A stretch of 64,000 nt of DNA from Botryosphaeria dothidea. Lineage: Eukaryota > Ascomycota > Dothideomycetes > Botryosphaeriales > Botryosphaeriaceae. Location: assembly GCA_011503125.2 (NCBI GenBank), contig WWBZ02000022.1, positions 3,658,001-3,722,000 on the forward strand, in the 5' to 3' direction. Shown here in pieces: positions 35,079 to 46,428 of this stretch (its first letter is position 1; each line of letters starts with the position of its first letter). The notes beneath the pieces were generated by a model that was not told where the DNA came from, made no database searches, and worked only from the letters and a program-made list of their open reading frames with translations. A program made the position numbers and the translations under genes.

Positions 35079-38000
35079 ATGGACCAGCAAGACCCCGAGC
35101 CTGCCGCCGCGCGGCAAAAGCCCGAAATCGCCACCAGCTTCCCCATGGAGCAGCGCGATGACGCACAGCTACCGCCCGTCACTCTGGACCCCGGCCTGGC
35201 CTCTGATAGGGCTCCCACAATCGTCCCCCCGGTGAACGAATTTCTTCCTGCCGACTCCATTGCTGAAAAGGACCGCAAAAGTCATGATGCTAGTCCTGTG
35301 AATCTCGACGAAGGGGACGAGGAACCAGCCGAGCCCAAGTCTTTTGAACGCTCCAACAGCCCCGCCCAGATGCTGCGCAGCCGTGCCGTGGCCTACGAGA
35401 AGGTCGGCGAAGATGGCATCAACAAGATGCACAAGTTTACCCTGTACGAGACCAGCCACCGTTTCTACCTGGTCGGCGCCGACGTCCTTGACATGCACTT
35501 CCGCATTTTGAAGATTGATCGTACTGCTCCTCCCGGCCATCTGAACATCTTCGAGGACGACAATGTCTACGACCGCAAAGACATGAACCAGCTCCTGAAC
35601 ACCATCGACGAGGGCAACAAAGGCTCCGGCGGCCTGAAGCTCAAGTGTGTTGCCTGGGGCCTTCTCGGTTTCATCAGATTCACCGAGGCCTACTACATGC
35701 TGGTTATCACGAAGAGAACTGCTGTTGCCATGCTTGGAGGTCACTACATCTATCAGGTTGATGGCACTGAAATGATTCCACTTACCACCGGGCCCACTTC
35801 ACGATTTGCCAAGGACCGGAACCCTGAGGAAGCAAGGTTTCTGAGCATTCTCAACAACCTAGATTTGACTCGCTCCTTCTACTTCAGCTACGCGTACAAC
35901 ATCACCCGCTCCCTTCAACAAAATATCATTCGTGAGCGAGAGGCGCTGAACCAAGGTCACCAATTCCCCAAAGCCGATTTCCAAGAGATGTTTGTGTGGA
36001 ACCATTACCTCCTTGAGCCCGCACGTAGTGCTCTCAAAAACACTTACGACTGGTGCTTGCCCATCATTCATGGTTTCATTGATCAATCGACTCTGGATAT
36101 CTTCGGTCGTCGCGTCTACATCACAATCATCGCAAGACGTTCCAGATACTTCGCAGGTGCGCGGTTTTTGAAGCGCGGTGCAAATGACCTCGGTTACGTC
36201 GCAAATGATGTAGAGACAGAGCAGATCATATCTGACCTGCTGACTACGTCATTCCACGCCCCCGGACCATGTTTGTATGCCAATCCCACGTACACGTCGT
36301 ACGTTCAGCATCGAGGGAGCATTCCTTTGTACTGGACGCAAGACAATAGTGGTGTGACTCCGAAACCGGATATCGACTTGAACCTTGTCGATCCATTCTA
36401 CAGTGCTGCCGCCTTCCATTTTGACAACCTCTTTGAACGGTATGGTGCACCCTGCTATGTGCTCAATTTGATCAAGGCAAGGGAGCGCACTCCCAGAGAA
36501 TCGAAACTCCTTCATGAATTCAAGAAGGCTGTTGATTACTTGAATCAGTCGTTGCCTACAGATAAAAACATCATCTACAAGGCTTTTGACATGAGCAGGG
36601 CATCCAAGACTCGCGGAATGGATGTGATCGGCAGCTTGGAGATGATTGCTGAGGACGTGCTCCAGAGAACCGGTTTCTTCCACAATGGAGATCCGGATAG
36701 AGACACACCACAGGTCCAAAATGGCGTCGCGAGGACCAACTGTATCGACTGTCTTGATCGCACGAACGCTGCACAGTTCGTTATAGGGAAGCGTGCCCTA
36801 GGCCGGCAGTTGCAAGCACTGGGCGTCATATCCGGAAACACTGTTGAATATGATTCCGACGCTGTAAACATATTCACTTACATGTTCCATGACCATGGGG
36901 ATACCATTGCCATCCAATATGGAGGATCACATTTAGTCAACACTATGGCTACTTACAGAAAGATCAACCACTGGCAAAGCCATTCCAGAGACATGGTAGA
37001 GAGCTTCAAGAGATACTACCACAACTCTTTTCTTGATTCCCAGCGACAAGAGGCGTACAACCTCTTCCTTGGAAACTACCAATTTGCACAGGGCCAGCCA
37101 ATGCTTTGGGACTTGGCCACGGACTACTACTTGCATCACACTGATCCAAGGCAGTGGCCGATGAAGAAGCGGAAGGACTATATCAACTGGTTCACCGCAG
37201 AGTACCTGGAGCCTCGGGTATTGCCTCCGTGCAGAAGGGTAGTGCAGAACGGAGTAGCAGAAGGCACCGAGACCTTCGACGACTATTGGCTGGAATACTA
37301 CCGTCCCTTGGCGCTGTCGTCTCTCGCAAAGATTTTCACGTTCAAGATGAATACTACTCCACGGTTGGTCCCAGAAAAAGTGGGTGGCAGGTCGTATGAC
37401 CTCAGCCCTTTCACCCCTCGGAAACACATTCCACACGAGGTAGAACCTGCCGAAAAGAAGGTCGCAACCAGAAAAGGCGTAACCATCCTTGATCCGCACA
37501 GCGAAGAGGAGTCCATGCGAGATGGATCTGTGCCAATGTCCCGGGGTCCGTCCGCCCCAGGGGGTCCCATGGAGAGCTCTCCTGCGAAGCAGAGCATCCT
37601 ACGCGATCCTCATTTCGAACTCGGTCTCCATCGATCTTCCACAACACTCACAGACTCGTCGTCCTTCAAGCCCCCCGACAAGTCCCAAATGACGCAGTGG
37701 ACGCTCAATCAATTCCACCAAAACTCACTCAACCCGTCCGTTACGACGGCAGAGGCCTCCGAGTACGAGCGCTACATCAGTCACCCGCTCAACCTGCCGC
37801 TCGTCGTCTCGACGGAGCTGCCTGATGACTTCTCGAACATGGACTTCGTCGAGTACATCAACAGCGTCAACGGCTCGACCGGTGACGGCCGTAACTGGGA
37901 GGTCAGCGAGGACGAGCTCGCGCAGTATAGAGATTTCCTCGACGTCCCGGACAACCCTCTGACCGTTATCGAAGAGGATGGCGAGAAGAAGCGGTATAAG

Positions 38001-38090
38001 CGGTATAGGCAGTGGCTCAGGGGCAAGAGCTTGTTTAAGCAGAGTAAAGTCGATCCGGAGTATCGCGAGCAGAGCCTGGGCATGCGGTGA
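35079..38090 (+). CDS. FIG4: FIG4-type SAC-domain polyphosphoinositide phosphatase
   Basis: One intronless reading frame of about 1003 residues. The SAC domain begins about residue 110 (YETSHRFYLVGADVLDMHFR) and includes GLLGFIRFTEAYYMLVIT and the catalytic motif RTNCIDCLDRTN; C-x5-R places Cys about residue 555 and Arg about 561. WNHYLLEP and the long C-terminal extension are typical of FIG4 rather than Sac1, and there are no C-terminal membrane helices. Known role: PtdIns(3,5)P2 5-phosphatase in the vacuolar complex with Vac14 and the Fab1/PIKfyve kinase, controlling vacuole size. I chose the ATG at 35079, since the in-frame GTG just upstream is an unlikely start. The stop overlaps a perfect GTGAGT donor-like sequence, so a further 3' exon is possible. 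Confidence 0.95.
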   Translation: MDQQDPEPAAARQKPEIATSFPMEQRDDAQLPPVTLDPGLASDRAPTIVPPVNEFLPADSIAEKDRKSHDASPVNLDEGDEEPAEPKSFERSNSPAQMLRSRAVAYEKVGEDGINKMHKFTLYETSHRFYLVGADVLDMHFRILKIDRTAPPGHLNIFEDDNVYDRKDMNQLLNTIDEGNKGSGGLKLKCVAWGLLGFIRFTEAYYMLVITKRTAVAMLGGHYIYQVDGTEMIPLTTGPTSRFAKDRNPEEARFLSILNNLDLTRSFYFSYAYNITRSLQQNIIREREALNQGHQFPKADFQEMFVWNHYLLEPARSALKNTYDWCLPIIHGFIDQSTLDIFGRRVYITIIARRSRYFAGARFLKRGANDLGYVANDVETEQIISDLLTTSFHAPGPCLYANPTYTSYVQHRGSIPLYWTQDNSGVTPKPDIDLNLVDPFYSAAAFHFDNLFERYGAPCYVLNLIKARERTPRESKLLHEFKKAVDYLNQSLPTDKNIIYKAFDMSRASKTRGMDVIGSLEMIAEDVLQRTGFFHNGDPDRDTPQVQNGVARTNCIDCLDRTNAAQFVIGKRALGRQLQALGVISGNTVEYDSDAVNIFTYMFHDHGDTIAIQYGGSHLVNTMATYRKINHWQSHSRDMVESFKRYYHNSFLDSQRQEAYNLFLGNYQFAQGQPMLWDLATDYYLHHTDPRQWPMKKRKDYINWFTAEYLEPRVLPPCRRVVQNGVAEGTETFDDYWLEYYRPLALSSLAKIFTFKMNTTPRLVPEKVGGRSYDLSPFTPRKHIPHEVEPAEKKVATRKGVTILDPHSEEESMRDGSVPMSRGPSAPGGPMESSPAKQSILRDPHFELGLHRSSTTLTDSSSFKPPDKSQMTQWTLNQFHQNSLNPSVTTAEASEYERYISHPLNLPLVVSTELPDDFSNMDFVEYINSVNGSTGDGRNWEVSEDELAQYRDFLDVPDNPLTVIEEDGEKKRYKRYRQWLRGKSLFKQSKVDPEYREQSLGMR

Positions 38091-38663
38091 GTAATTGCCT
38101 TCTGATAGACGAGTCACAAATTTTTTTTTGCACGGATGATCCCTGCTTTCTTCTGCCATCTCATCTTCCTACTCCTCTTGTTCCTTGAAGCTCGAGTGTC
38201 AGTTCTGTGTTAATAGTTGGTTCTAACAGCATTTAAAGACGGGTCAGCGGCGTAATGATAGATTCTGTAACGCAGGTACGATTGCCATGAATGAACGAGG
38301 CGTTACTGAATTTCTATTAGCATGGAGCATTCATCCTGGCGGATGGGATCCGGTGTACTCTGGCTCTTCTTCCAGTTCAGTAACATGTAATTAATGAAGG
38401 TTTCATTCCCGGTTTAAATGGAGCGCGCAAACAGCTTGGTATATCAGACAACGAAAGTGCCTTACCAAGGAACCGGAGAAGGGGATCTACTCTCATTGCT
38501 TTACTGCATGCATACTATCGCAAGCCGTCCATTTCTCCTACCCTTCATATTGCCCAAACCCACCCACCCACCCAACGAAGCCATGCAAAATGAGACCATC
38601 GCCACTCAACTGTTTGCCATCATCTATCATCGCACACATGCAAGAAGAGAAGAAGAAGAAAAA
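38091..38663. terminator. Convergent 3' region of FIG4 and DDB1
   Basis: Holds both 3' ends. Features seen: a T-run near 38120, CCCA microsatellite units near 38555-38575, and an A/G-rich tract at 38637-38665 next to the DDB1 stop. No gene. Confidence 0.5.
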
Positions 38664-41600
38664 TTAGTGCAGCCTCCGCAGCGTCTCGACCAATGCCCTC
38701 ACCTCGTCGACATCGATACCCGCATGCACTCCCTTGGCGACCTTATCCTGCTCCTGTGGCTTGAGATCGAGGAAGCGCTCGATGAGGTCGCCGTCAACGA
38801 AGCGGTTCGGCTCGTCCTCCTCGCGGACCTGGTTCTTGAAGGCGCGGTAACTGAGGAAGGGGTAGTCGCCAGGGCTCTTGGCGAATTTGGCCAGCTCCGA
38901 CTGCAAGCGGATGAGCAGGTCGACTTTCGAAGGGGCGATGAGGGCGAAGAGATATATGGAGCCCTCGACCTGATTGAAAATTGTGGTTAGCATACGTATT
39001 GGTGGTATGAGAGATGGTATAGCATACCGTAGCAAAGAAGGCCCTCGGGACGACCGGAGCGTCGGAGACGGTGGCCATGTCGATGCGTCTGATGCGGTTG
39101 ACTTGCTCGCCGAGCAGCATGTCGCCTCTGAGCATCAGTCTCCTGCGGTCCTCCTCGGTGACGCCGCTCACGTCGCGCTCGAGCAGGATCAGGTTGCCTT
39201 CGGCATCAGCTTGCAGATATGTGTTCTCGTTGACCTCGGCGAGGGCCATGCTCCAGCTGACTTGAACGTGGCGCGCGACCTCCTTCAGCTCGTCGTTTTG
39301 ATCGCCTGCGCCAGGTCTGTACTCTAACACTGACACGGACTTGATGAGATCTGCGACGGCGATCTGGTTGCCGGTCACAGTGATGTCGATGGGTGCGGTC
39401 GAGGTGCGGAAGCTGGCTTTCTTGACGAGGAAAGGTGTGCTCGGAGTCGAGTATTCGAAGGAGTAGACAACAACCTATATTTTCTGTTAACATCGGGGGT
39501 GCTTCGAAAGCTTGTCGGGGTTGGGGCAATTACCGTCTTGATCAAGCCTGCAACAATCTTGCCATCTACCATAGCAAGACACCTGCAGGCTCCCTTGGTG
39601 GCGATCTCCGAAATCATCTTCAGCTGTCTATCTTCCGTAACCTCAAACACCAAGATCCGGCCTCTTGTGCTCCCCTGCTCCTCCTCTTCGATCAGGTGAG
39701 ATGTACCGACTATGAAGCGCTCGGCTGTCTCTCCGCTACCGGCATCCAGTTCTGCCCGGATGGCGCACTCCACAATCTCATATTCTTCCATCTCAAAACT
39801 ATCCAACTCTTTGAAAACGACCTCGTCCGCAAGTCTGAAGTGACCCTGGACGACTTCTTCGCGATCCCTCAACACTCGTTTGATAGTTCCAAGCCCAAAG
39901 GCCTTTAGCTGTGGCGAATATGCGATTCTCCTGACCGTCTCGTTGACGTGCAATGTTTGAACGTGCGTCCTTCTCTCCTCATCTACAACCGCCAAGTGAA
40001 GTTCTCCGGAGGCAGCAATTGCAATAGATCGTGGGTAGGCTTCGGCGCTAAAAGGGCATACGCAGGTTGCCTTTTCCGCAGTCACTGCAGAGTACACCAG
40101 GCGACCCTCGGATCCATAGATCAGGCTGGGGTGCTCACAAGTTGCAAAGACGTTGTAGAGTCCATTCCCGCGAGGGAGAGCCCTGAAGTTCGCCTGCTGA
40201 GTTCCGAGGACGGTACTCTTTCTTCCCGATAAAGCGAAAGTCGACGGGTCCATGGAGAACGTTACCACATAGCCATCCGCGGTTGCAATGAAGAGAGTGG
40301 GAGGCTGCTCAGCGAATATCTGAGTGAGGAGCAATGATCGTGGAACAGAGGAACCGTCGTCACTGAGGCTGATTGTCTCAATGATCTTGAGTCCATCGAG
40401 GCTCAGAATAGCAACAGTACAGTTCTGCCAAAACCCGACGAAGCAGATGTTATCCGCTGATTGTGGAATTGCCACGCAGGATATTTGACTATCCGCCCCG
40501 AAATCCTTTTCTGTCGTCGCTTGGATTGTGTCGGCAATCGAAAGGATGACAGCACGCACTCCTCCTATGGAGAGAATGATGAAACGATCATTTGAGTCGA
40601 CGTCGGTTATTACCTGACCTTCGGACGCTTCCCATTCCGAAACCACCATGTCGTTCTCCAGATCCGTTAGCCTCACGACTGACTGGGTGACCTGGAGAAG
40701 TCGACCACCAGGAATATTCCTGGCCATCAAAGTGCTCTCAGCAAGCTGCAAGCCCTTGAACTCATCTCTCTCGTCTAATTCTCCTTCTCCATCAACACAA
40801 AATACCCGTGACTCGTTCACGAGAGAAACCAGTAGAGTATCGTCGTATTCCCCAGATGCAGTAGACGAGAATGCGAATATGTTAGATATGCTTCCGAGAT
40901 TGCCGATTGCGCCCTGGTCCTCTAAGCCCACGCCACTGCGAACGCTTCGGAGGCTTCCGTCTTTGAAAGCGCCGCTTCCTGTTACGATACGGGCTTGGCC
41001 TGAAGAATATTCGTTGCTCTGGCCTTCCCCAGATCTGTTTCCCATGTCCATGATGGTGAAGTCCAAGATGGGTGCAATGTTATGGAATGTTTGCGCAATT
41101 TCGATGGAACCTTCAGTAATCCTAATGACTTGCGAATCTCCCTCATGAGAACCGACGAAGACGTGGCCGGCGTCCAGGTATACAAGTACTGAAGCTCTGG
41201 ACGTTTCGCCTATTTTGTCCAGCCTCCACCCCTCGACCACTCCACTGCTGTCATCAAGAAGAAGCATGAATAGGTACAGCCCACCAAAATCGTCGGCAAG
41301 CAGGAAGCGCTGGTTGTCAATTTGCTCCCACGCAACGAAGATTGTGGATTCTTGCAAAGGCTTCTTCACGAGGGCTTTCGTATAGTCGTTGAAATAGGTA
41401 ATGGATGTTTCGCCAAGGATCAACACACCGTAGCAGGGACCGGGGACAGGTATCAAATGGCTTGCACCGAGGTCCAACTCTTCCTTCAGACCTTCGACGG
41501 GATCGAGCGCGGCAATGGCCTGCTCGTCGGCACCAGCAGTCTGGAAGCCTAGTTGACGCACCCGCAGGCGAATTTTTTTGTCTTCATCTTCTTCATAGAG

Positions 41601-42227
41601 CAGGGCCAGGAGAGGCTTCTCGGACTCCGGGGATTTGCGATGTAGGAACGCCGACGAACGCACGAACATCTCCTCTATGCGAGAGGGTACAGGTTCGCCC
41701 AGTACGCTGATTTCGGGATCACCTTTCCTTTTTCCCTTTTCCGTCAGAGGGACGACGGTAATAATGCCCTCATAGAGCTCCAATGTCATGAATCTCCCCG
41801 TCGGATCAAGCAGGCTTCTGTCTCCAGTCTGCACGTCGCGTGCGGCCCTATCCGCTACGTCCTGATATTTCTTGATCGTCTTTAGTTGTCTTTCTTCGGG
41901 GTTCCAGGCCATGGTAAAGTAGTAGTATCGATCCGTGCCGACGAAGAGGTGATCAGTGGGTTCATTTGCAGGACGTAGCCTGTTGAGCAGAGTGATTTTT
42001 CCATAGACTGCTTGAGCATGGTGGAGAATGAGGCCGTCTTCAGATTGAAGGTAAACTTCAAGGCGGTTCGATTTCCTGGACAGTGGTCAGCAGCAAAGAC
42101 GTCATGTGGGGGGCATTTGGGCGCTCACGCACGCGACAACGAGGCTTTCCTCCTCCGGGTCAAGAAGATTGAGCTTGATGGCGTGCCGGACGCTGCTCGG
42201 ACGGTGAATTGGCGCGATGTAGGCCAT
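38664..42227 (-). CDS. DDB1: DDB1 homologue (UV-damaged DNA-binding protein 1)
   Basis: Four exons (42227-42133, 42075-39534, 39474-39028, 38969-38664), about 1129 residues, close to the 1140 of the human protein. The N-terminus MAYIAPIHRPSSVRHAIKLN is the family signature. The body is three WD-like beta-propellers (MMS1_N, then CPSF_A region), with the C-terminal helical segment FVDGDLIERFLDL as in DDB1. Known role: adaptor of CUL4 ubiquitin ligases that carries DCAF receptors, used in nucleotide excision repair and chromatin regulation; in Neurospora it is needed for DNA methylation through the DCDC complex. Divergent from the RPC5 gene. The start is supported by the conserved N-terminus and by phase across intron 1. 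Confidence 0.95.
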
Positions 42228-42543
42228 GCTGGGCGCCGAGCGTCGGAGGGAGCAGTGGTGGAGAGGGAGAGGATGAAGGAAATAGGATCTGGAGCGGCGG
42301 GATGGAGCTCAGCAGTCGGCGGCGACGCGGCGCGAAGCTTCCCCGGACTTTGCTGAGGCTAACGCCGACGCGGCGGGTGACGCGATGGGTGAAACTGTTG
42401 CCGCAGCCAGTGCGCGACTCCATCGGGCCTACCGGCAACTACTAAACTAGACGGTTCTGCACTTCTGCCGCCGCCGCGGCACTTTTTCTGACACAGACGC
42501 GCCCGCCTACGCTCTACTCCGCAAATTCCCACCGCAGCCCACC
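42228..42543. promoter_or_regulatory. Divergent promoter between DDB1 and RPC5 genes
   Basis: About 316 GC-rich bases between two outward-facing start codons. No TATA box, as is usual for housekeeping pairs. Confidence 0.55.
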
Positions 42544-43896
42544 ATGTCCCGTAAGAACCCCCTTCAACACCGTCTACCTAACACATACATGCGCGCACTT
42601 AACTAGCCCTTCTCTCTCTCTCTTCATTGCTGTGCATCGTCCGGCCATAATGCGCTCTGAACTACCCCGCTGTTACGCCTCTGTTCAAATCGCCCTGCAT
42701 AATTTACATTACACTAAATCTGACGAACTCTGTCTCATCGTCGCATGTTTTTTTCCGAAGTCATGTTGCTGAAAACCAAAGCTAACGACAAATCTAGCCG
42801 CAGCCGTAGAGACTGACGACGATCCCGTCATTGCCGAGTACGATGTCTTCATTACGCCCGAGCTTGAGGAGCAAATCTACCTTCTGCAGTATCCCAACCG
42901 TGGTAGAGACCAGCCATACAATGAGCGCTACAACTCCAAGCCTGTCGAGGTGCGCATGAAGCCGAAGACTGGCTTTATCGAGGTCGATGTTCCCATGAAC
43001 GTGCACGGAAACTACGACAAGCGTAAAGGTGTGAAGTGGGGCGAGGCCATGCGCAGAGCTCAGGATAATGGCGAGAGTGCTTTTGGCTTGGCTGCTGGTT
43101 TCAGCGGACTTGCCAAGGCTGCCGTGCCCCTAAGGACTGGTGCGGCAGGCCGTGCCGATATCCAGGACATGGAGCTAGAAGAAGACAGCGTGGAGCAACT
43201 CCTCCAGCGTTTCGACGACGCGAACGATAAGGGACATGTGCTGAACAAGCAAACTCTGGGTGGGCAGATTATGAAGGACGAGACTGGAAAGCCCATTTAC
43301 ATGCTTGGTAGCTACCGTGGAAAGGAGCTTCATCTCACCAAGATTTCCGGCATCGTTCAAATGCGTCCGCAATTTCACCACCTGGATGCTGTGCGTGAGC
43401 TCGCAAATGCCAATCGCCGTAGAGAACGTGAGGCTGCGGAGGGTGCGAGAGCCAATGAGCCTCGCGCCGTTCAGATGACCATCAAAAACGATGACGGTGA
43501 TTCGGCTCAATCCAAAGAGTTCCTCTTCCGCGCACAGGAAGAGAAGTGGACTAAGTTGAGATACTACGATGAAGAGGTATGCAAATCCGTCCATATTGAG
43601 AGAGCAAACTCCGTACTGACTTATTTCAGACCGAAGAAGCCTTCCAAACATACCATGATAAGATGTTCATCGATGATACGAAGAATGCGGCGAAGCTGAA
43701 ATCCTCAATGACCAACGAGCAATACCTGGACGCTATCAGCGCGGAACGCCATGACCCCAGCGGACGGTCGAAGAAGAAGCCGTTGACGAAGAAGCAGATG
43801 CAACGCATCGAGGATTCCGACGAATCTGACATTGGAGAAGACGGTAATGGCCAAGATGCAGGAGCGCAAAGGGAGGAGACGGACGAGGCGGAATGA
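42544..43896 (+). CDS. RNA polymerase III subunit RPC5/Rpc37 (Sin-like family)
   Basis: Exons 42544-42550, 42798-43576 and 43630-43896, about 350 residues. The first exon is only 7 nt (ATG TCC C) before a GTAAGA donor and a 247-nt intron; the alternative would be a start downstream, but the conserved DDDPVIAEYDVFITPELEEQ begins immediately after the acceptor and has no suitable Met. The family signature continues with YLLQYPNR, IEVDVPMN, LNKQTLGGQIM and MLGSYRGKELHLTKISGIVQMRPQFHHLD (abbreviated). Known role: Rpc37 dimerises with Rpc53 (RPC4) in Pol III and acts in initiation and termination. The C-terminus is Lys- then Asp/Glu-rich. Confidence 0.9.
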
Positions 43897-44887
43897 TTGT
43901 CTGCCAGCAAAAGCATGAGCATTCACTCGATGTCTTTCGTGGCATAGAGCTATTTGGTTGATTCTTTAAGCATAGCGACGGCGTTAGCAGGGATGCTGTA
44001 GTATTTCGAGCACTAGTGCTGCCGGTGTTCGCAGCATAGCATAGCGGGGGACACTGAAAATCCAAGGGCCCATTAGCAGCTATCCTAGTCTGATGGTATT
44101 TCGAAGCGGCAAGATGATCGGCGGCAGGCGGTATGGCATTTGAGAAGATCATCTCACGGCAAGTTCATATGCACAAGTGTTACTCAGTTCACATATGGCA
44201 TCGCTGTTCCCAACAGAGCATCGAGAACATACTTTAGTGGAGTGATTACTCCCATCCCTTCATGTGAATCTCCAGCAATGGCGCTGCGATGGCCTGACAG
44301 CGGTGTCGAATGTAACCAGGCCTGCATGCGCTAATTATCACCCGCACAGATGGAACTTAATCTGCAGGAAACCGATACAACGATTGGGCTCCCAGGCTCC
44401 CGGTCACGTGTGGAATGCTTGAGCGCTTGCGCTCTCGTGCTGTTTCTCCGGCCGCGAAGCGATTTCCGGACCACAAAAATTCTCCAGTTTTCAGCACACT
44501 CCAACGCTCATCCTCCACTCTCCCCGAGAAATCCCTCCCGTCTGAAGCTCGCCTGGACGATCAGGCGCCCATCCCCGCCTTCGCTGCTCCCCGGAGCTGC
44601 CGTGACACGACGCCGGCCACGACGCTTGCGCGCGTTTCGTCCCTCAATGTCCCGAAAAGCGCCAGGGGATGGCGGCTGCTCCGTCCGGGGTGGTCGCTCA
44701 GCCGCATCGATGGAAAAGCCGCCGGTGCCGCAGGGATGCATCGAATGATATCCCAGCCATTGACGACCTCGGCTGAAGGGCGTTCGCGGGATCGGCATGC
44801 GGAGGCGCCAATCCGTTGAAACTACATCTGCCAACTCCCTTGCTTCCAGCTGAGCCTTACCTGCTCGCTCAGCCCGACTCCGATCGC
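43897..44887. other. Spacer between RPC5 and dehydrogenase genes
   Basis: About 1 kb with no supportable gene. A GC-rich region at 44400-44860 has overlapping open frames on both strands, without recognisable domains. It probably holds the promoter of the downstream dehydrogenase. Confidence 0.4.
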
Positions 44888-46193
44888 ATGCGGCTCATCA
44901 TGACCACCATGGCTGCGTCTCTCAGGCGGATTTCTTCCGCCGTTCCCGCCACACGCCTTACAACCAGGAGATGCTTCTCCACAACGCCTGCAAACCAGGC
45001 GGTATGGGGTTTCATTGGCCTCGGCCGGATGGGTATGTGTCTCGCGTGCTATCGTGTCGCGTGGTCACCGGACTGACGGTGTTTCCGCCATAGGATATCC
45101 CATGGCCAAGAACTTGCGTGCAAAGCTTCCCAAGGATGACACTCTGGTTATTCACGACGTCAATACGAGCGCCACGGCCAACTTCACGAAAGAGGTCGGG
45201 CAGAAGGGCGTGCACGTGGCTGAGAATGTGCGCGAGGTGGCTGAGAAGTCGGTAAGATGCCCACATCCCAAAAACGCAACACTCAACCCTTTATGATGAG
45301 CATGTCCTATCTATGATCTAAGTGGGGGCCGCGTTTCGCGGTCCTTTTCATGATTCCATTTCTTTTACATCAAAGCCAATCCTCTGATATGTCTTAACAA
45401 ACACTGCTGCCGTGATGTTCTTCGCACTTGGATGGCCAAATGCTGACATGACTAATAGGAAACCATCATCACAGCTCTGCCCGAGCCACAGCATGTACGC
45501 GGAGTGTACGCAAACATGCTAATACCGCCGACTTTGCTTGAGGCGCCAGGGGCTAAGCCACGTCTTTTTATCGATGTCTCTACTATTGATCCCCAGTCAT
45601 CCCTGGAAGTTGCCAATGCAGTTCACTCGTCCGGACAGGGCAAGTATGTCGATGCGCCCATGTCCGGAGGAGTGGTCGGTGCAGAAAAGGGGACTTTGAC
45701 CTTCATGGTTGGCGCGCCAGACGACATCATCGACCGCGTGCGCGAGATTCTTTCCATGGTGGGCAAGCGGACAGTGCACCTTGGCCCGGCCAGCTCTGGC
45801 CTGAAAGGCAAATTGGCCAACAACTACCTCCTGGCAATCAACAACATTGCCACGGCCGAAGCCATGAACTTGGGAGTCCAATGGGGTCTTGAGCCCAAGG
45901 CGCTTGCTGACCTGATCAACACTGCCACTGGCAGATGCTGGCCATCTGAGGTCAACAACCCCGTTCCAGGCGTGGTTGAGGGATCTCCCGCTAGCAAGGG
46001 GTACGAGGGTGGATTCGGGTTGAGCTTGATGAGCAAGGATCTCAAGCTTGCGTTAAAGGGTGCTGAGGAATTCAATATTAAGCTAGGACTCGGCGAGCCG
46101 GCTCGCGAGATCTACGACTCTGCGTCTGAGCACCCCGATTGCAAAGGCAAAGACTTCTCGGTCGTATACAGATATTTCGGAGGCAAAGAATAG
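44888..46193 (+). CDS. 3-hydroxyisobutyrate dehydrogenase, mitochondrial
   Basis: Three exons (44888-45032, 45094-45251, 45459-46193), about 345 residues. An N-terminal Arg/Ser/Thr-rich presequence (SLRRISSAVPATRLTTRR, then CFSTTP) suggests mitochondrial import; the start could also be 44900 or 44909, all in frame. The Rossmann motif GFIGLGRMGYPMAKNL binds NAD. The substrate motif DAPMSGGVVGAEKGTLTFMVG and catalytic Lys region GLKGKLANNYLLAINN (Lys in GxxxKxxNN) are complete. Known reaction: 3-hydroxyisobutyrate + NAD+ to methylmalonate semialdehyde in valine breakdown. The second intron, 207 nt, is much longer than its neighbours and holds a C-box-like sequence and a GC hairpin. Confidence 0.94.
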
Positions 46194-46428
46194 GAGAAGC
46201 ATTGCATCAGTGAACCAAAGCCGCATGTAGCCGTGAGTGAATTCCAACAGTAAAGTCTAGAGCGGAAGAGGCAACTCGTCTCGGGCACTTTTCTTGTCAG
46301 GGTCCAATTCGTGGGGCATGGACTGAGTGGCTTGGTCCGGGCGGGTTGCTCGGCGACCACATGCGCCCGCGTCTTCTTTGCCTTTGCTTGGCGCCCGGTG
46401 ACATCAACCGCGACAAACCACCCCCGCC

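Noticed and set aside
44350..44819. Two overlapping open frames before the dehydrogenase
   Set aside because: Pro/Arg/Ser-rich, both strands open, no homology recognised; treated as promoter-proximal chance frames.
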